NCBI GenBank assembly: GCA_002105175.1
Contig: MCGE01000005.1
Location: 1,054,001 to 1,118,000, forward strand
Reading direction: 5' to 3'
Source: Absidia repens
Lineage: Eukaryota; Mucoromycota; Mucoromycetes; Mucorales; Cunninghamellaceae
Length of the DNA stretch: 64,000 nt
The notes under the pieces: model-generated
What the model saw: only the letters and a program-made list of their open reading frames with translations
What the model was told of the DNA's origin: nothing
Database searches by the model: none
Shown here: positions 14,081 to 31,654 of the stretch, one piece after another
Position numbering within the stretch: position 1 is the stretch's first letter
How the letters are laid out: each line of letters begins with the position of its first letter
Made by a program: the position numbers and the translations under genes

Positions 14081-14839
14081 CTGATCCATCGTATATAAAC
14101 AATATCGCTATTGCAGCTGATTTGTTAATGTATTACCAAACACTTGATTCTAACTCACCTGCTATAACCACTTCTCCCTCTATTCCTAGGAACTGATTAA
14201 GTCAAAATTGATAAAACGTGGCAGCACCCCCCCCACTCCACCGTTCATATTATCAGTCTAGCCCATGCCTCCAACGAAATCTGCACTGGAATAGACATAG
14301 AATATATCTCCAGTTCGCTATCTTTGTTTTAGTTTTATTTTACTTTTTATTTTGCATGTGAGATTGTAAAAGTAACGGAAAAATGGTGGGGAGCACTCTA
14401 TTTTTTTTATCTAAAATCACATTTCAGCAACCTCATACTTAATATATCAATTTCTTAGAATGTGAGAGTGTTTGAAATTGAATATAAAAAATGTCAACAA
14501 TAATAGTTTATCTTACATTCTTGTTGAACTGAACGATATGGAAATTGATTTATTTTACTGTGGGAGTCACATTTAAGATACATGAATTTACAAGTAATCG
14601 AGATAAGAGTCGCATGCTTGTATGTAGATAAAAATAGATGCGAAAGAAAAAAAAATTGCTAAAAGAGACCTGAAGTGACGCGACAATCGTAAAAAAATAG
14701 GGTCTAATATATTGTATATGGAATGAGAATAAGTACATAGATATCATTTATTGAAGTATAAACAGCGGTAAGTGCAAATCAAATGGTGTGGTTGTATTAA
14801 AAATGAGATATGCTGCAAAATACATGAGAAAGACTATTG
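14081..14839. other. Spacer between two facing repeat copies
   Basis: AT-rich DNA with a C8 run at 14227-14234. No gene signal. Copies C and F face each other across this segment. Confidence 0.4.
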
Positions 14840-15270
14840 GTACATTTTTTATTAGAGCAAGGAAAAAGAGACATGCTTTATTCAGATGTAGATACAAACT
14901 ATGGACAAACTAATCTAATGGATGCTCCAAAAAAACTACCCAATCTTGTTTCCAGAATGAAAGGGTTCCCATGCATCTTGTAATCCTGATAGGAAAGCCC
15001 TTTTAAACTTGCCCTCACACTAATCTAAGATCTTGACATCCAAAAAGCTAACTAAACCTGAATACAAAATGAAAGGCTCTTCCCATGATGTTTGCATTGC
15101 ATTTTATAAATGCCCCTGATTCTAAGTTCTAATACTAATCCAAGATCAATCAGCACTTCATTGAAGCATTATTGAGGAGAAAAAAGAAGTGTAAAAAAGG
15201 GAAAATAGAAATGACACAAAAATTAATGCCCGGGCGGAGCGTAAACTCTAGTTTTTTTTTGGGATTTTTT
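14840..15270 (-). repeat. Dispersed repeat copy F (internally duplicated)
   Basis: Leftward copy of the same family; core variant at 15008-15027. The module 'core + GGATTACAAGATGCATGGG + CCCTTTCATT' occurs twice in tandem here: a more diverged version lies about 130 bp upstream in element orientation, around 15060-15150. The end block is diverged (CGCTCCGCCCGGGC in place of AAATCCCGCCCACGTG). Confidence 0.72.
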
Positions 15271-15680
15271 TTTTTTTGGATCAGAATGAAAGGATTTTAT
15301 TAGAAACAGTAGGCAAAAAGTAAGAAGAGTCCTTCGCCAGGAAGGCAGTGTTGACATGTTAGAATTTATTCATCTAGAAATAAAAAAGGGAAACTAAGTA
15401 GCGTCTAAATATACTAACGGCAGAGCATGGGAAAGAAATGGAAATAAAAGTAGAGATACTAAGTATATAGGAAGTAATATGGAGTATAAGATTGTCACAC
15501 AAAAAAATGAGAAATCAAAATGCGGGGGAAGGATGGGAAGGAGTAATAAATATATGATGTAAAATAAAGACAGGTATGAAGTAAAAAAAAAAAAAAAAAA
15601 TAAGAGAATAAGATTATGATACAATATCAGCAACAAGAGATCAGCTTGACTAAACTACACTAAACTATAAACACTAAGGA
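15271..15680. other. Probable 3' UTR and spacer left of the glycosyltransferase gene
   Basis: A-rich plus strand with an A18 run at 15583-15600. The flanking gene ends at 15681, so this is likely its 3' UTR. No supported ORF. Confidence 0.4.
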
Positions 15681-17668
15681 TCAATCATCGACTAAAGAGG
15701 AGGCCAGTTCTTGTTTCTTCGTGTCGGACCAATAAACATCATGAAGGCGATTGATATAACCGGAGAAAGTAGATCCCTTGCTACCAATGAAAAACCAGCC
15801 ACGACTTGAAACGGAAGCATCCACAAGAGGCAAAAGGAATTTCCGCATACTGGTGCCTGTTGCCGGATTTCGTTCCTTGTCCAAGATGGACCAACCCATT
15901 GAAGCAATAGCAGCAGCAGCACCTTCATCATCGTTGTCTTCCGTACCGAAATCATCGTCATCGTCCCCTGTTTCATTTCCATTGCCGTTGCCTTCTTGAG
16001 CCAAGATATCGTGGATTGTAAAGCTACACGGGTACAATTTCCAAAGTGGGTCGAAGGCATCGTCCTGTCGTGGATTTCGCGCATCAGTAGCGACATATAT
16101 CAAAGTAGCATCTCCATTCTTGGCAGAGGTCACACACTGTTCCAGTTTGGGCGGTGGTGTTGATGATCGCATTGACGAAGAATCTAGGGGTAATATGGCG
16201 GGATCATAACTATCACTATTTTCATCAAGTTCAAAATCCACAAAGGTATTTCGTTGATGCTGAGAATCCACAGCGCGGTTAATTTGCGATACGATGCTGA
16301 GTATGTTTTCGGGTAGGGTATTGACAAACCATCCATCTCCTGATCTATAGTGTGTGTATATGTGAGAAATAAAGAAAGGTAGCGCCATTCATTGAGTACG
16401 GTAAATAAAACACATTTATCTATTCTAATGCATTCCTTACCTAATATGAATACCAACAAAGTTTCCATGTCCACCCAATTTATCAACAATCAAATCTGTC
16501 ATTTCCAGTACTGCCGGGTGATGATAAGTGATACTTCGTTGCAAAGATCGTAAAAAGTCGTAGTGTTCAGGCCGTCGAATGGGTAATTTGCCGGAGCCAA
16601 AAAGAGAAGAGAAATGGATGAGTTTTTCCTTCCGTTTCCTCAAGTCGTAAATATTGAGCGCATCCGCATATTTTCCAAGCCGTTGGGATTTTCGGGGTGT
16701 ATCAAATATGCGCCAGTCATAACGAGTGCCACCACGAAAATACAATATATCCCCATCCACATACGAGCCTTCTTCTTGTTCCTCCACAATATCTTCTTCC
16801 ACCATCAGGTCAGGATCATTCGTGCCAGCACCGCCCGCGCGTACAATACCTAGCGTTGACGCCAGCCATCCATCGTTTGCTTGCTCACGTACCAATATCT
16901 TGACATGCTGTTTAGCCCACGAGAGATCAAAGATTGAATCGAAAGGAAGCATTGCATATCGATCACGATCGGGACATTTGATGCGCCATTGGTCCATAGC
17001 ATCGATATACTCTTCGCACTCTTCCGTCGTATCGCTATCCCGAAGTTGATGTTCCAGTTGAAGTTTGTTGAAAACACTCCAGCCAAACGCTTCGCCGAGT
17101 AATGCCTTTGGTAAAATCAATGTTCTATTCAGATACCATGCAAGAAGAATACCATTTTCAACTATTTAACACACAGATACCAGTTTCATTAGTTTCATAC
17201 AGCATGAGTAGCTTTGATTTTTCCCCGTGTCCCAATCTCCCCGCCCATTCTAGATTATTTTAACTTACCTTGAATCAATTGATTTTGGAAACCACTATGA
17301 GTAAAGAACGTAAGATATTTTTCATTGGGATCAATAGGATGCCGTTCTAGTGTTGGTGAGGGCAAGGATGGTGGTGACGGTGGCGATGGTGACAGTGAGG
17401 GTAGATCGACGGGTGTTTCGATAGGCTCTGACTGAATTGTTGATAAAGTGGTTATGAGAGGATCAGCAAAAGAATATTTTGATGTTGGTATCGGTAAATT
17501 GTGAATCGTGGATTGAGATGTAGGAGTTGGAATGCTTTTGGTTGTAGATGATGATGATGTTGTGATAAGTGGTATAGTGTTTGGCCTCCTGATCCGATGA
17601 AGGCTGGTGTATATCAAGTATAAGGTAACAATAAAACATGCCAAAGTTGATTTTGACCTTATCGACAT
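15681..17668 (-). CDS. Type II membrane glycosyltransferase, O-fucosyltransferase-like
   Basis: Three exons, 17668-17269, 17161-16441 and 16344-15681, give 594 aa. Residues 8-22 form a single hydrophobic signal anchor after a short basic N-terminus (MSIRSK), followed by a Ser/Thr/Pro-rich stem of about 100 residues, as in Golgi glycosyltransferases. The catalytic region starts with FQNQLIQVENGILLAWYLNR, then TLILPK, resembling the nucleotide-sugar-binding start of GDP-fucose O-fucosyltransferase-type folds. GNFVGIHIRSGDGWF in the middle fits the conserved HxR loop of that fold. The C-terminal part contains an acidic insertion (DDDDDFGTEDNDDEG) and IGSKGSTFSGYI, similar to the late 'SxxSTFS' motif of this superfamily. 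Donor sugar and acceptor are unknown. The fold assignment rests on motif memory; the membrane topology is read directly. Confidence 0.75.
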
Positions 17669-19292
17669 TGTATATATATTATGATAAAAAAGGAAAGTAA
17701 AGATACAAAAGATAAAAGAGAGTAAAAGTGGAAAGGAATGGATGGAGGAGGAGATAAAGTGGAAAGGAAAAGAAAAATACAAAAAGACGAAAAAATAAAA
17801 AATAAAAAAGGGTCGTGGTTTGACGCAGCGAAGGAGCCGGCGTTTAAATCGAAGAAAAAATAATTGTCGAGACTCCGGACTTTCAGTATAATCGATTAAA
17901 GCGCGGCGTCGATTATCACCCATCAGAGAACCTAAAATATCAAATATCTTTATTACGATATTGGAATTTTATTGTATTATTCACTATAATACCCATAAAA
18001 TATCAATTTGAGTAGATCATCTTCTAAGAAAGCAACGTTTGTACCATACTCAAAAAAGCGATGCTAAATAAAAATGATGAAATGAATAGACCTTAAATGG
18101 AAAAATCATTTTATATGAGGCTAGTCGTACTACAGTATTAAAACACTTGTATTCTTTTTTTTTTGTACAATCTCGAAAAAAAAAATCTATATTGGTAAAG
18201 GGTTGCCAAGACGAGCAATCATCGTATCATATTCTCCTTTTCCTCTTTGACCCTGGAAGCACTAGCAAGATTATTAAAAAGGAGACAATCAATCATTTCC
18301 TTTTAAAGTAAGCAATATCACTAGGCACGTTGTGAATACAACACAATTACGAAGCTATCTGTCAGGTTGACAGTACTCTATTTACCCTCTTCGATAAATT
18401 CCATAGTCACATGTTTTGAAAACATTTTACATCAAATAAACATGCGACTCTGGATATGATATAACTGTAGCTACTACTAAGAACGTCGAAATTAAATATT
18501 TGATATAGTGGAACATCTCCGCTTTAAAATATGATGATTGACTGATTAAATCAACAGGATTTACTAAAAAAAAAATTCATGTCTTATGTAAAGAAAAGAT
18601 TCATGATAAGAAAAATATGTACATGTACAAATATATTTATTTATGCATGCTTATTGCTCCATAGGAATCCTAGTGGGATTACGTCTATGATAAAATGTAC
18701 ACTTTTTTTTTTACTTCAGGGGAGTCTATAAACCCGAACCCCCTTTATTAGAAACAGTGGTGACAAAACATTTCTTAAACATTTGAAGTGGCAGTGTGAA
18801 AATCACTTTAATATGAATCTATCATCGAACTGGGGAAGCCCATAAGAGCGTTTTTCTTTTTTATTTGTTTGTTTTCTTCATGAGGGTGATACAGTGTATG
18901 GTTTCAATATAAAAATGTTCTTGCAGGGCGTAAAGTCACTGGAGATCAACAAATCAAAGAGCAAAAAAAAAAAATGAAACACTTTATTTAAGGAAATATT
19001 GAAAAAAGACACATCGTCTCTTTAAAACAATTGTTTACGATATTTGTTGCACAACAGTATATCGACTTCTGGGTCATTGTCGTCATGTTCCTCTGAAACG
19101 TACACACCCATAGAGTAAAGGCATGCCCATCCTTCACCTTTATGATAAATAAAAAATAAACTCCGACTTTTTGTTGTTGTTGTTTATCTGAGAGGTGAGG
19201 CTGACCCAATAGGATAAAAAGATCGATTTTTTTGGACGTATTTCTTTTATTTTTATTTTTTTTTATCATTCATCATCTATAAACCATTAACC
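17669..19292. other. Divergent promoter region, glycosyltransferase / ferritin
   Basis: 1.6 kb AT-rich non-coding stretch between a leftward and a rightward gene. It contains several short A/T runs and no convincing ORF. Leftward ORFs near 19000-19270 are antisense to the ferritin leader and are low complexity. Confidence 0.5.
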
Positions 19293-19623
19293 ATGTCTAT
19301 TGCCAAGCAAAACTTTGCCACTTCCTCTGAAGAAGCCATCAACCAGCAGATCAATACTGAGTTGCAAGCATCTCAAGTGTATCTTTCTATGGCTGCTTGG
19401 GCTCAACACACTTCTGTGGCTCTCCCAGGTATAGTAGTATAACTATCATGTCATGCTCTTGATATAAAAAATGGAAATGGTATATATAAACATATATATT
19501 TTTTTGGTAGGTTTGGAGAAATATTTTCGTGAATCTGCCCAAGAGGAACGGGAACATGCTCAACATCTCATTGGTAAGGAATATGGATTTATCCGCATAC
19601 GACAAATGTATTGTGATTTTTAC

Positions 19624-19660
<37 letters not shown>

Positions 19661-20224
19661 TAAATCAGATTATTTGAACATGCGTGGTGGAAAAGTGATT
19701 TTGCGCGCCTTGCAAGCACCTGAGGTAACTGATAAAATATTAAAATACGAGCATCGCTTTAACACTGACATACCGTATTCTATTTTTAGACTGACTGGAA
19801 ATCAGCCAAGAATGCGGTGGAATCTGCATTACAGTTAGAAAAAGGTATTCACATATGAGCAGGGATTAAATGATACGTGTTTTGTATACTAAATTTTACA
19901 CAATGACCAACCTATAGATGTCAACAAATCATTACTGAACCTCCATAAAACTGGTGACTCGGCAGTGGACCCTCAATTCTGTGACTTTGTGGAAAGCCGC
20001 TACTTGGATGAACAAGTGCAAGCCATCAAGACATTGGCTGATATGGTCACTCAACTCAATCGTGTTGGAGAAGGTAAGAAAAAAAAAAGACGCCTACGAT
20101 CTGCTCAGACGATTAACTTTTTTTTTTGTCAGGTCTTGGTGTTTACTTGTGGGACCAACAGCTTTACAAGGATGACGAAAAGACAGGTGCCGGTAGCAGA
20201 GTCATTAGCAGTGGTGGTAACTAA
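19293..20224 (+). CDS. Ferritin, H-type (ferroxidase-active)
   Basis: Six exons, 19293-19428, 19511-19573, 19669-19724, 19790-19844, 19918-20073 and 20133-20224, give 185 aa, the usual length of a cytosolic ferritin subunit. It oxidises Fe(II) and stores Fe(III) in a 24-subunit shell. All ferroxidase positions of animal H chains align: Glu23, Tyr30, Glu58 and His61 (in AQEEREHAQHL), Glu102 (LQLEKDVNK) and Gln136 (LDEQVQAI). FCDFVESRYLDEQ matches the helix D region. No signal or transit peptide, so cytosolic storage is likely. Intron 2 contains a T34 run just before its acceptor. A likely poly-A signal (AATAAA) sits about 95 bp after the stop. Ferritin is known from Mucoromycota but not from most Dikarya, which makes this gene a useful lineage marker. 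Confidence 0.97.
19626..19659. repeat. Poly-T tract, 34 nt, in ferritin intron 2
   Basis: Uninterrupted T run seen directly, immediately upstream of the GTAAATCAG acceptor. It acts as an extreme polypyrimidine tract. Confidence 0.95.
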
Positions 20225-21961
20225 AAAGTATCATACAACGATTCCCATTTTTTCAATAATCAAACAGCTCTCCCTTCATGTTTTAGTATAGTTTCTATTG
20301 TTTGTTTCATTTAACACAAATAAAAAATAATGTCGAAGATTTATACTGTCCAATCATGTTTTTTTTTTTTTATTAAAATAAAGATAAAATAAAGTCTACA
20401 GATGTAATTCAAAACTAATGTATAATTTTTTTTTTTTTTTTTTTTTTTTTTGGGGAGGAGGAGACGGGGAAAGGAGAAAATGGAAGATCTTTGATAAGAG
20501 TTGAGCATGTTTGGTAATCCTTATGAATATGTAGCATTTCTTCAATAGCACCCCTTGATGGTTGATAAATGCCTTCATAAGTGTCATCGTTTCCCCAACG
20601 CGTTTCATAAAAATAAGAGAGATAAAAGTTAAACAAATAAAACAACAAACAGTGATTTTTTTTTTCGTCATGCCCCTTTTCCAAATTAATTTCTTTCCTA
20701 CCAAATCTACTAACACATATGATCTGTGTCGCTTATCATAGTTTCAGTATGCAATGCATCGTCTTGAAAAATATATGCAGTTTTCAGATTGAAGTATTCA
20801 TTCTATGAAAGTAAAATGATAAGTAATTCCATCATCTAGTAAACATCACCTCCAGCATCATATTTCTTTCCTTACTGTCTATCCAGTTCTCCATCCAGTC
20901 ATCTTCAATAGTTTGGTGCGCCGAGAATCCCTTCATGATTTAATTGGCTTCGGTTGTCTGAGCATAATATACCATCATCAATGTCAGTAATACTATTGAT
21001 ACTCCCCGCCCGGTTTTCATGGTATCTTGATGCACTCACAAATAGAAGAACATGATTTGGTAGTATTGCAGTTTTCTACATGCATATTTACTTGATCATA
21101 TTTTGCATGAAAAATGTCAATTCAATAGCGAAGACCGGTTGGGAGAGCAAGTTCAGCCAGGTTGCATTATAACAATAATAATAATGAGTATCGTGTCAAG
21201 TTGCTTGGTCAGTTCATTCTTTGTTTCTTTATCCCGGTTTTACCTTTTGTTCAGCTCTTCCTTGTGCTTGTCGGTGAGTTCAGGTTCACTAACGAAAGTT
21301 CTGTGACACCAACCTAATGCCTGAGTAGTCCAAACCATCCCAGTTCCTGCTTGCTCAGAAAATGTACTACAAGGAGACAGTCAGCCATAAATAAACAACG
21401 TCAATTGTATATTTGTATTTATTGTATTTACTAGTGGTCTTTGGCCACTAGGAGATTCCCTGTTTTCATGCGCTGATCTATAAAGTGATACATTAATCCA
21501 GAATGAGTGCTACACATTGTTGTAGTCGTTGTTTAATTGTGGGTCTTACTTTGTTGGTGTTGTTTTCCGAATAATCGAGTGAAAACAAAAAGTATATACA
21601 TGATTGAAAATATATTCATTTCATAGACATTGCGAAGCTACCAGTACCTATTTTATAAAACTATGCGTTGAGCGAAAGATGAGAGAAAAGCAAGACAGAT
21701 CAATTTGCAGTATTGAATGGTTTTTTAAATCCCGATTTAGCTTGAATTTTTCTTTTTTTCCAAATTTTGGCTCTTTCTCTTTTTTCCCCTTTCAATCGCC
21801 TTCTTCTGTTTTTAACATTTATAAAGAATATATACTTTATACTTGTATACTCCCCTTCTCTCATTTGCTTTCTTCTTTTATTCTGACCTATGTTTTTTTA
21901 GTCAGTCTTGCTTTTTATTTGATTTGATTCCTTTCGTTTTCTATTCTCTTTTTATTCACTC

Positions 21962-21992
<31 letters not shown>

Positions 21993-22162
21993 CACTCTCA
22001 CTCTCTCTTATACTTACCATATCTCCTTATTATATTCCTTTGATTCTCTCCTTCTTATTTTGTCACATCAACAGATCCTATCCCATTTACTAGTTTAGTT
22101 TCTCAAACACCCAGTTTTTATTTTGACTCACACCCCTACTCAAAAAGGCAACTGGCTTTATC
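20225..22162. other. Spacer between ferritin and YAK1
   Basis: 1.9 kb without a supported gene. Includes T26 (20426-20451) and T28 (21965-21992) tracts. The last 450 bp are strongly pyrimidine-rich on the plus strand, typical of the YAK1 leader. Short ORFs around 21100-21930 are composed of low-complexity Phe/Ser/Leu and are not convincing. Confidence 0.5.
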
Positions 22163-26838
<4,676 letters not shown>

Positions 26839-27759
26839 TATATTGCGTCCCTCCTTTAATGTATAGCTTGGTTGAGATTATCACTATCTTTGATTTTACT
26901 ATAGTTATAGTTATTCTTATTTGATTGTTGTTGCACTCCCTTCTTTTTTTTTTTTTTATCCATGATACTATTTACATAGAAATAACACCCCCTCCTTTTT
27001 GTTTACATGACTTGCAATAAAAACCAACATCTTTTGTTTTTGCACACTACTTTTTTTTTTTTTTTTTTTTTTTTTTTAAGGAATGGAAAGGCATACATTT
27101 TTATGGTTGTGGGTCCAGGTCTGAAACCATTGTGAACACTATTTCTTTGACATATAATGAAGGGGTATGGGTTCCATTTTAGGTACAATAAATGATTTTA
27201 GAGGGAGGGAAGAAGAATAGATTTGAAAACAGAGAGGGGTTCACATGGCAGTATTTGCATTCTTTATCTAAGACAAGATATATAGGGACATGGGAGGGTG
27301 GTAGGGGCGGGGGGGAGAAGGAATCGATGTTAAATAAAGGGAAAAGTCACGAATCCATTGTATAGAACATGGTTGTCAGTTATTAGAACATGGAGAAGGG
27401 AAGGAGGGAGAAACATTTGGAATGGGAAGGGGTGTTACTTGCAACATGAAAGAATATATATATATAAAAAAGGAAACATGTACTTCTTGATCCTTAACAG
27501 AGAAAGATAGCTAATGGTCAGATAGTCTCGAAATTTTTCAAAAATGCTTCAATCATGGTTTCTAGGGCAATTTATAGAAGGTTTGATGCTGATGATTTTT
27601 ATACTGTATTATGGGGGCTACACAGACGGTACAATCTTGCGTTGGTTAATATAGAGTAGGAACAAGGCAATTTTGTTAGGTGACATATGAAAAACAACTA
27701 GTGAACTGGAAAGTATGTTTTTGATAACATACACTCAAATAGGCTACAATATCAACATT
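26839..27759. other. YAK1 3' UTR and spacer
   Basis: Contains AATAAA near 27017, a T27 tract (27051-27077) and purine-rich sequence (27190-27430). No coding gene supported. Confidence 0.5.
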
Positions 27760-28465
27760 GTTTACTATTAAATTGGTCAGAGTATAGCTGAAAACAGGAT
27801 ATATTTTATTGAAGAGACTATTCAACACTAAATTAAAGGAACGGGAACATTGTAACAAGGGATCTCTGGGGTAGAGTTATGTAGCATGAGGGTGAGCGAC
27901 TGGCGTGAGATTTACAAAATGGCCAATACTAATCTAAAGGGTATGTTGTAAAATGGGTACCAATATACAGAACAGGACCAAGAAAGACGAAAAGGACATA
28001 TGTTGTTAAAGCGCAATAATGACAGTCAAAAGTAGTATAAAGGAATGATGGTAGTAAAAAAAAAGAATCTATTGCACAAGACATGAAAGAGACTAATGGA
28101 TCATTTTTGCATTGAATCAAGTAAAAATAGACATGTTTTATTCAAGGATAGATTTAAACTATGGACAAACTAATAGTAAACTAAGGTAATGGAGGATCCA
28201 AAAATCAACTAATGGTGGTTCTAAATCCTGAATCCAAAATGAAAGGGTTTCCCCATGTACCTTGTGATCCCTTATCTGAAAATCTTTCTAAACTAGTCCT
28301 GACACTAATCTAAGTCTAACATAACCTCATAGAAGTTGAATGGTGAGGGAAAAAATAAGATGGGAAAAAAGAAATGAAAAGAGAGAGAGAACGAAAAAAT
28401 AAAAATCGGAAGTAAATAAACTTCACGTGGGCGGGTTTTGAATCTTTTTTTCTGATCTCTCTTGT
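27760..28465 (-). repeat. Dispersed repeat copy B
   Basis: Leftward copy, among the best preserved. Element start shows GATTCAAAACCCGCC, then CACGTG (28424-28429). The core TAGATTAGTGTCAGGACTAG is exact at 28293-28312, followed by GGTACATGGGGAAACCC, TGAATAAAACATGTC and TCTTTCATGTCTTGTGCA. A second 'TTTAGATTAGTATTGGCCAT' block (near 27935) and CTTCAATAAAATATA (near 27810) come later. No ORF. Confidence 0.83.
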
Positions 28466-29587
28466 GAGGTATTGAAGGATTCAAGAAGGAAACAATTTTT
28501 TTCACTTCTCTTCTTATTTACATCTACATCATACAATATGGTTAGTATTTTATTTTACTCTTATCACAGCAACCACCACCATTAAATATGAGCATCATGA
28601 TGGCTTTAAACTCAACATGAAGCAACCCAGAATAGATTAATTTACCATATCCACTTCATTGTGGAATAGTTTGTGACTCACCATATTACCATGACACATC
28701 ATATTGTATCATACCCTTTCTACTAGGATTAGTTTCCCTTAATCTATGTTTATTCTATTAGAAGGTACCTGTTTTATTACGCGCAATACCTTCATTCCCT
28801 TTCACCGATCCCACAAACGCCCCATGCCCCACCCACTGGTAACCGCATCACAAGAAAGTTATCATGGAGTTGTTATTTGATTAGCTCAGTCTTAGTTGGC
28901 ATGGTTTATACATATCATAACTACAATTGAATAAAATAGTTTTTGTTCATTACATATTTTTTTTCCTAGCACCTTCACCATGATCATCTGTTTTTATTTC
29001 ATTTTTGTGGGGCATATCTGCCGAAAACACCCACTAGATATCGGAGGATACTGCATCTTCCTTCGTTAGCTAAACCATGGAGATGTTTAATTCGCGCCAG
29101 TTATTTCTAAATATGGTAGCCATGAGATAGAGATGCACTTTTATTCTACGATAGGATATTCTTTGTGCTGATGTCCTGAAAATTTGGCCTCTAATTCCAT
29201 TGACATCGTTTCTCATTGAATCCTATGATACGTCTTGTCACCGTATTTTAATTGAAAGGATAAACATGAACACTTCTTGGAGTGTTTAGCAACATAGTAC
29301 AGTATAGTATTCTCAGGGACTCTTCATCTTCACCATCTTTTTTCTCCTTGTTCAATGGCTACTTGATCAGTACACGAGAGTGGTTCATATTGTATTAAAA
29401 GGAATAATAATTGTCATCGGATCCAATGCGGATTTCACCGTACACTAATCTGCCATACAATATCATAAAAGTCGGCTCAGGCTGATATGAGCGCTGTTTA
29501 AAAATAAACTCTGGTATCGATTTAAAATTTTCGGTCATCGAACCTTTTCCCCTTGCGTTTCTTTTTTTATCTTTTATCAATACAAAC
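28466..29587. other. Promoter region of FAHD1-type gene and spacer
   Basis: 1.1 kb AT-rich DNA without supported ORFs between repeat copy B and the FAHD1 start. It shares weak pyrimidine-rich similarity with the flank of copy E. Confidence 0.4.
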
Positions 29588-30840
29588 ATGGCAAGTGCGA
29601 AACATTTCTTCACCACTGGTCGTAATATTATTGCAATTGGCCGAAACTTCAGGTAAGATTTCAAAATATGTGGATGGAGGAGTCATTACTCAAATTTAGC
29701 CTGTTTGTTCATCTTTTTCTTCTTTTTTTTTTTTGGGTTCGCAGCGAACATGCCAAAGAACTCGGTAACGCTGTTCCCACTGCACCATTTTACTTTTTAA
29801 AGCCGACTTCATCTTATTTGGCTAATGGTGGTCTTATCGAAATCCCCAAAGGATGCGAAGTGCACCATGAAGGTAATAGCAGTAAAAAGAAATCCTTTCA
29901 ATCCACTCACATAGCTTTTCATCCTAGTTGAACTTGCTGTTGTCGTTGGTAAAACTGGGCGCGATATCAAAAAATCAGATGCTATGAATCATGTCGCAGG
30001 TAAAACTACATCAAAGATAGCCAATGGAAATAAAAGTATATTTCTGATTATAATTTTTTTGCGTATACCTGGGTATATAATGTAGGGTATGCTTTGGCCA
30101 TCGATTTGACAGCTAGGAACGTCCAAGTACGAATCAAAAAAATAATAATAATATAAAAAAAGAGGCGGATAGACTTCAACGATTACTACAGCTAGAACAG
30201 CAGGCTCACTTTTTTTTATTGTTTTCTTTTTCTTTTTCTTTATTTAGAATGCAGCAAAGAAGAAGGGGTTACCTTGGTCTACTGCTAAAGGGTTTGACAC
30301 GTTTACTCCAATCAGGTAAGAATTGCTACTTGTCTCTTTGTTCATCAATGACTCATTCTTTTTTGTTTTACCAGTGAAATGATCCCAAAGGAAAAAATTA
30401 ATGATCCATCAAACGTGAACCTTTGGTTGAAGGTAAATATAGCCAAATAACAATACCAATGGATTTTTAACAATGTTTGGTTATCATCTCTACAGGTGAA
30501 CGACGCCTTTCGTCAAAATGGAAACACCAAAGATATGATATTTAAGTAAGTAGTTTATTACTGCTGATATGTATATATGTATACGTGCACTTGACTGACT
30601 GTTCATGTGATTTTATATTTATATAGTGTACCATCGCTCCTGGAATATGTGTCCTCTATTATGAAACTGGAAGAAGGTGATGTGATGCTAACGGGTACTC
30701 CGAAAGGCGTTAGCCAAATTGTGGATGGGGATGTCATTACTTGTGGCCTGCGTAGTGGATCTGATGAAAAGGACTTGGTGCAACTGAAATTTGACGTCAA
30801 GGATCGACAAAACAGTAGTTATTGCTTCAAAAATGAATAA
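29588..30840 (+). CDS. FAHD1: Fumarylacetoacetate hydrolase domain protein, FAHD1-like acylpyruvase
   Basis: Eight small exons, 29588-29652, 29745-29872, 29928-29999, 30086-30126, 30248-30315, 30375-30432, 30496-30545 and 30627-30840, give 231 aa, close to the 220-225 aa of animal FAHD1. Key blocks: PFYFLKPTSSY, HHEVELAVVVGKTGRDI (metal-binding Glu pair), GYALAIDLTARNVQ, GLPWSTAKGFD, and MLTGTPKGVSQI. These are the Mg-binding and catalytic-lid elements of FAHD1-type acylpyruvate hydrolase/oxaloacetate decarboxylase. Animal FAHD1 is mitochondrial. The N-terminus here (MASAKHFFTTGRNIIAIGRN) is basic and free of acidic residues, consistent with a short import signal. All junction phases agree. 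The gene is very intron-dense: seven introns of 55-121 bp in 1.25 kb. Confidence 0.93.
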
Positions 30841-31654
30841 AACAACTTATTTGTGGTCTAGTGATTTCTGTTTGGATGCTGACCATCCATTTTACAAACT
30901 TCTTGTTATAAATGCATGTATTTATGTCCATGCTTTTACTGCTAACTGAATGATTTCATTAGGTGCGCGGTACTGCTTAATCAGTTTTACTCGTGTATAT
31001 TATACAAACCTATCTGGGTCCAAGGTATGACTGTAGTGGTGTAACAAAATATACGTTGTAAGGAAAAAAAAAAAGTATATCGTTTTATCAAGACTTAGAA
31101 CAGTAAACTCGGGTATCATGTGTTCGCATTACTCACTTTTTTTTTTGCTTTTTTGTAGACATTGAACGACAATGTAGCAATGTATTTAGGCTAGTATTTC
31201 CCAGCAGGTCATAGTCAAGAAACTCGAATTCAATTAATAGGGATAATTTCGGTATCAAGGTTGTGGAAGCCGGGTTTTACTTATGGCATGCAAATATTTT
31301 GGAAAGGATATATTATACTTCGGTGCACATATCTCACGGATGGATAAACTTTATCAAGATAATCCGGAAGTATATATATACTAGTTTACTTGATTAGTTT
31401 ACTTTTATTATTATCAAAATCAATAAATTATTATTTTATCATATACTCTATCTTCTCTTCAGTCCCTTTTGTCTATTTAGTATATAGTAGGAAACCACAA
31501 TAATGATATCAACGGGAAAACAAAATTACATCGTTATAGTGGGTAACATCATTATTATAATGTATATATCTATGCTATATCTGACTTTTGTGTTTCTTTT
31601 ATCGAAGTGAAAAAAAAAAAAAAACTGGGAAGTGGTCAAATCTGCCATTCAGCA
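30841..31654. other. FAHD1 downstream spacer
   Basis: AT-rich non-coding DNA. An A14 run at 31610-31623 lies just before repeat copy A. Nothing else recognised. Confidence 0.4.

Noticed and set aside
18988..19269. Leftward 93-codon ORF upstream of ferritin
   Set aside because: Lysine/asparagine-rich start from A-tracts, antisense to the ferritin leader, no domain.
28560..28600. Shared CAGCAACC(A/G)(C/T)CACCAT flank of repeat copies B and E as an extended element or short intron
   Set aside because: CAGCAACC-like strings are common in this CAA/CAG-rich window and the other copies lack it.
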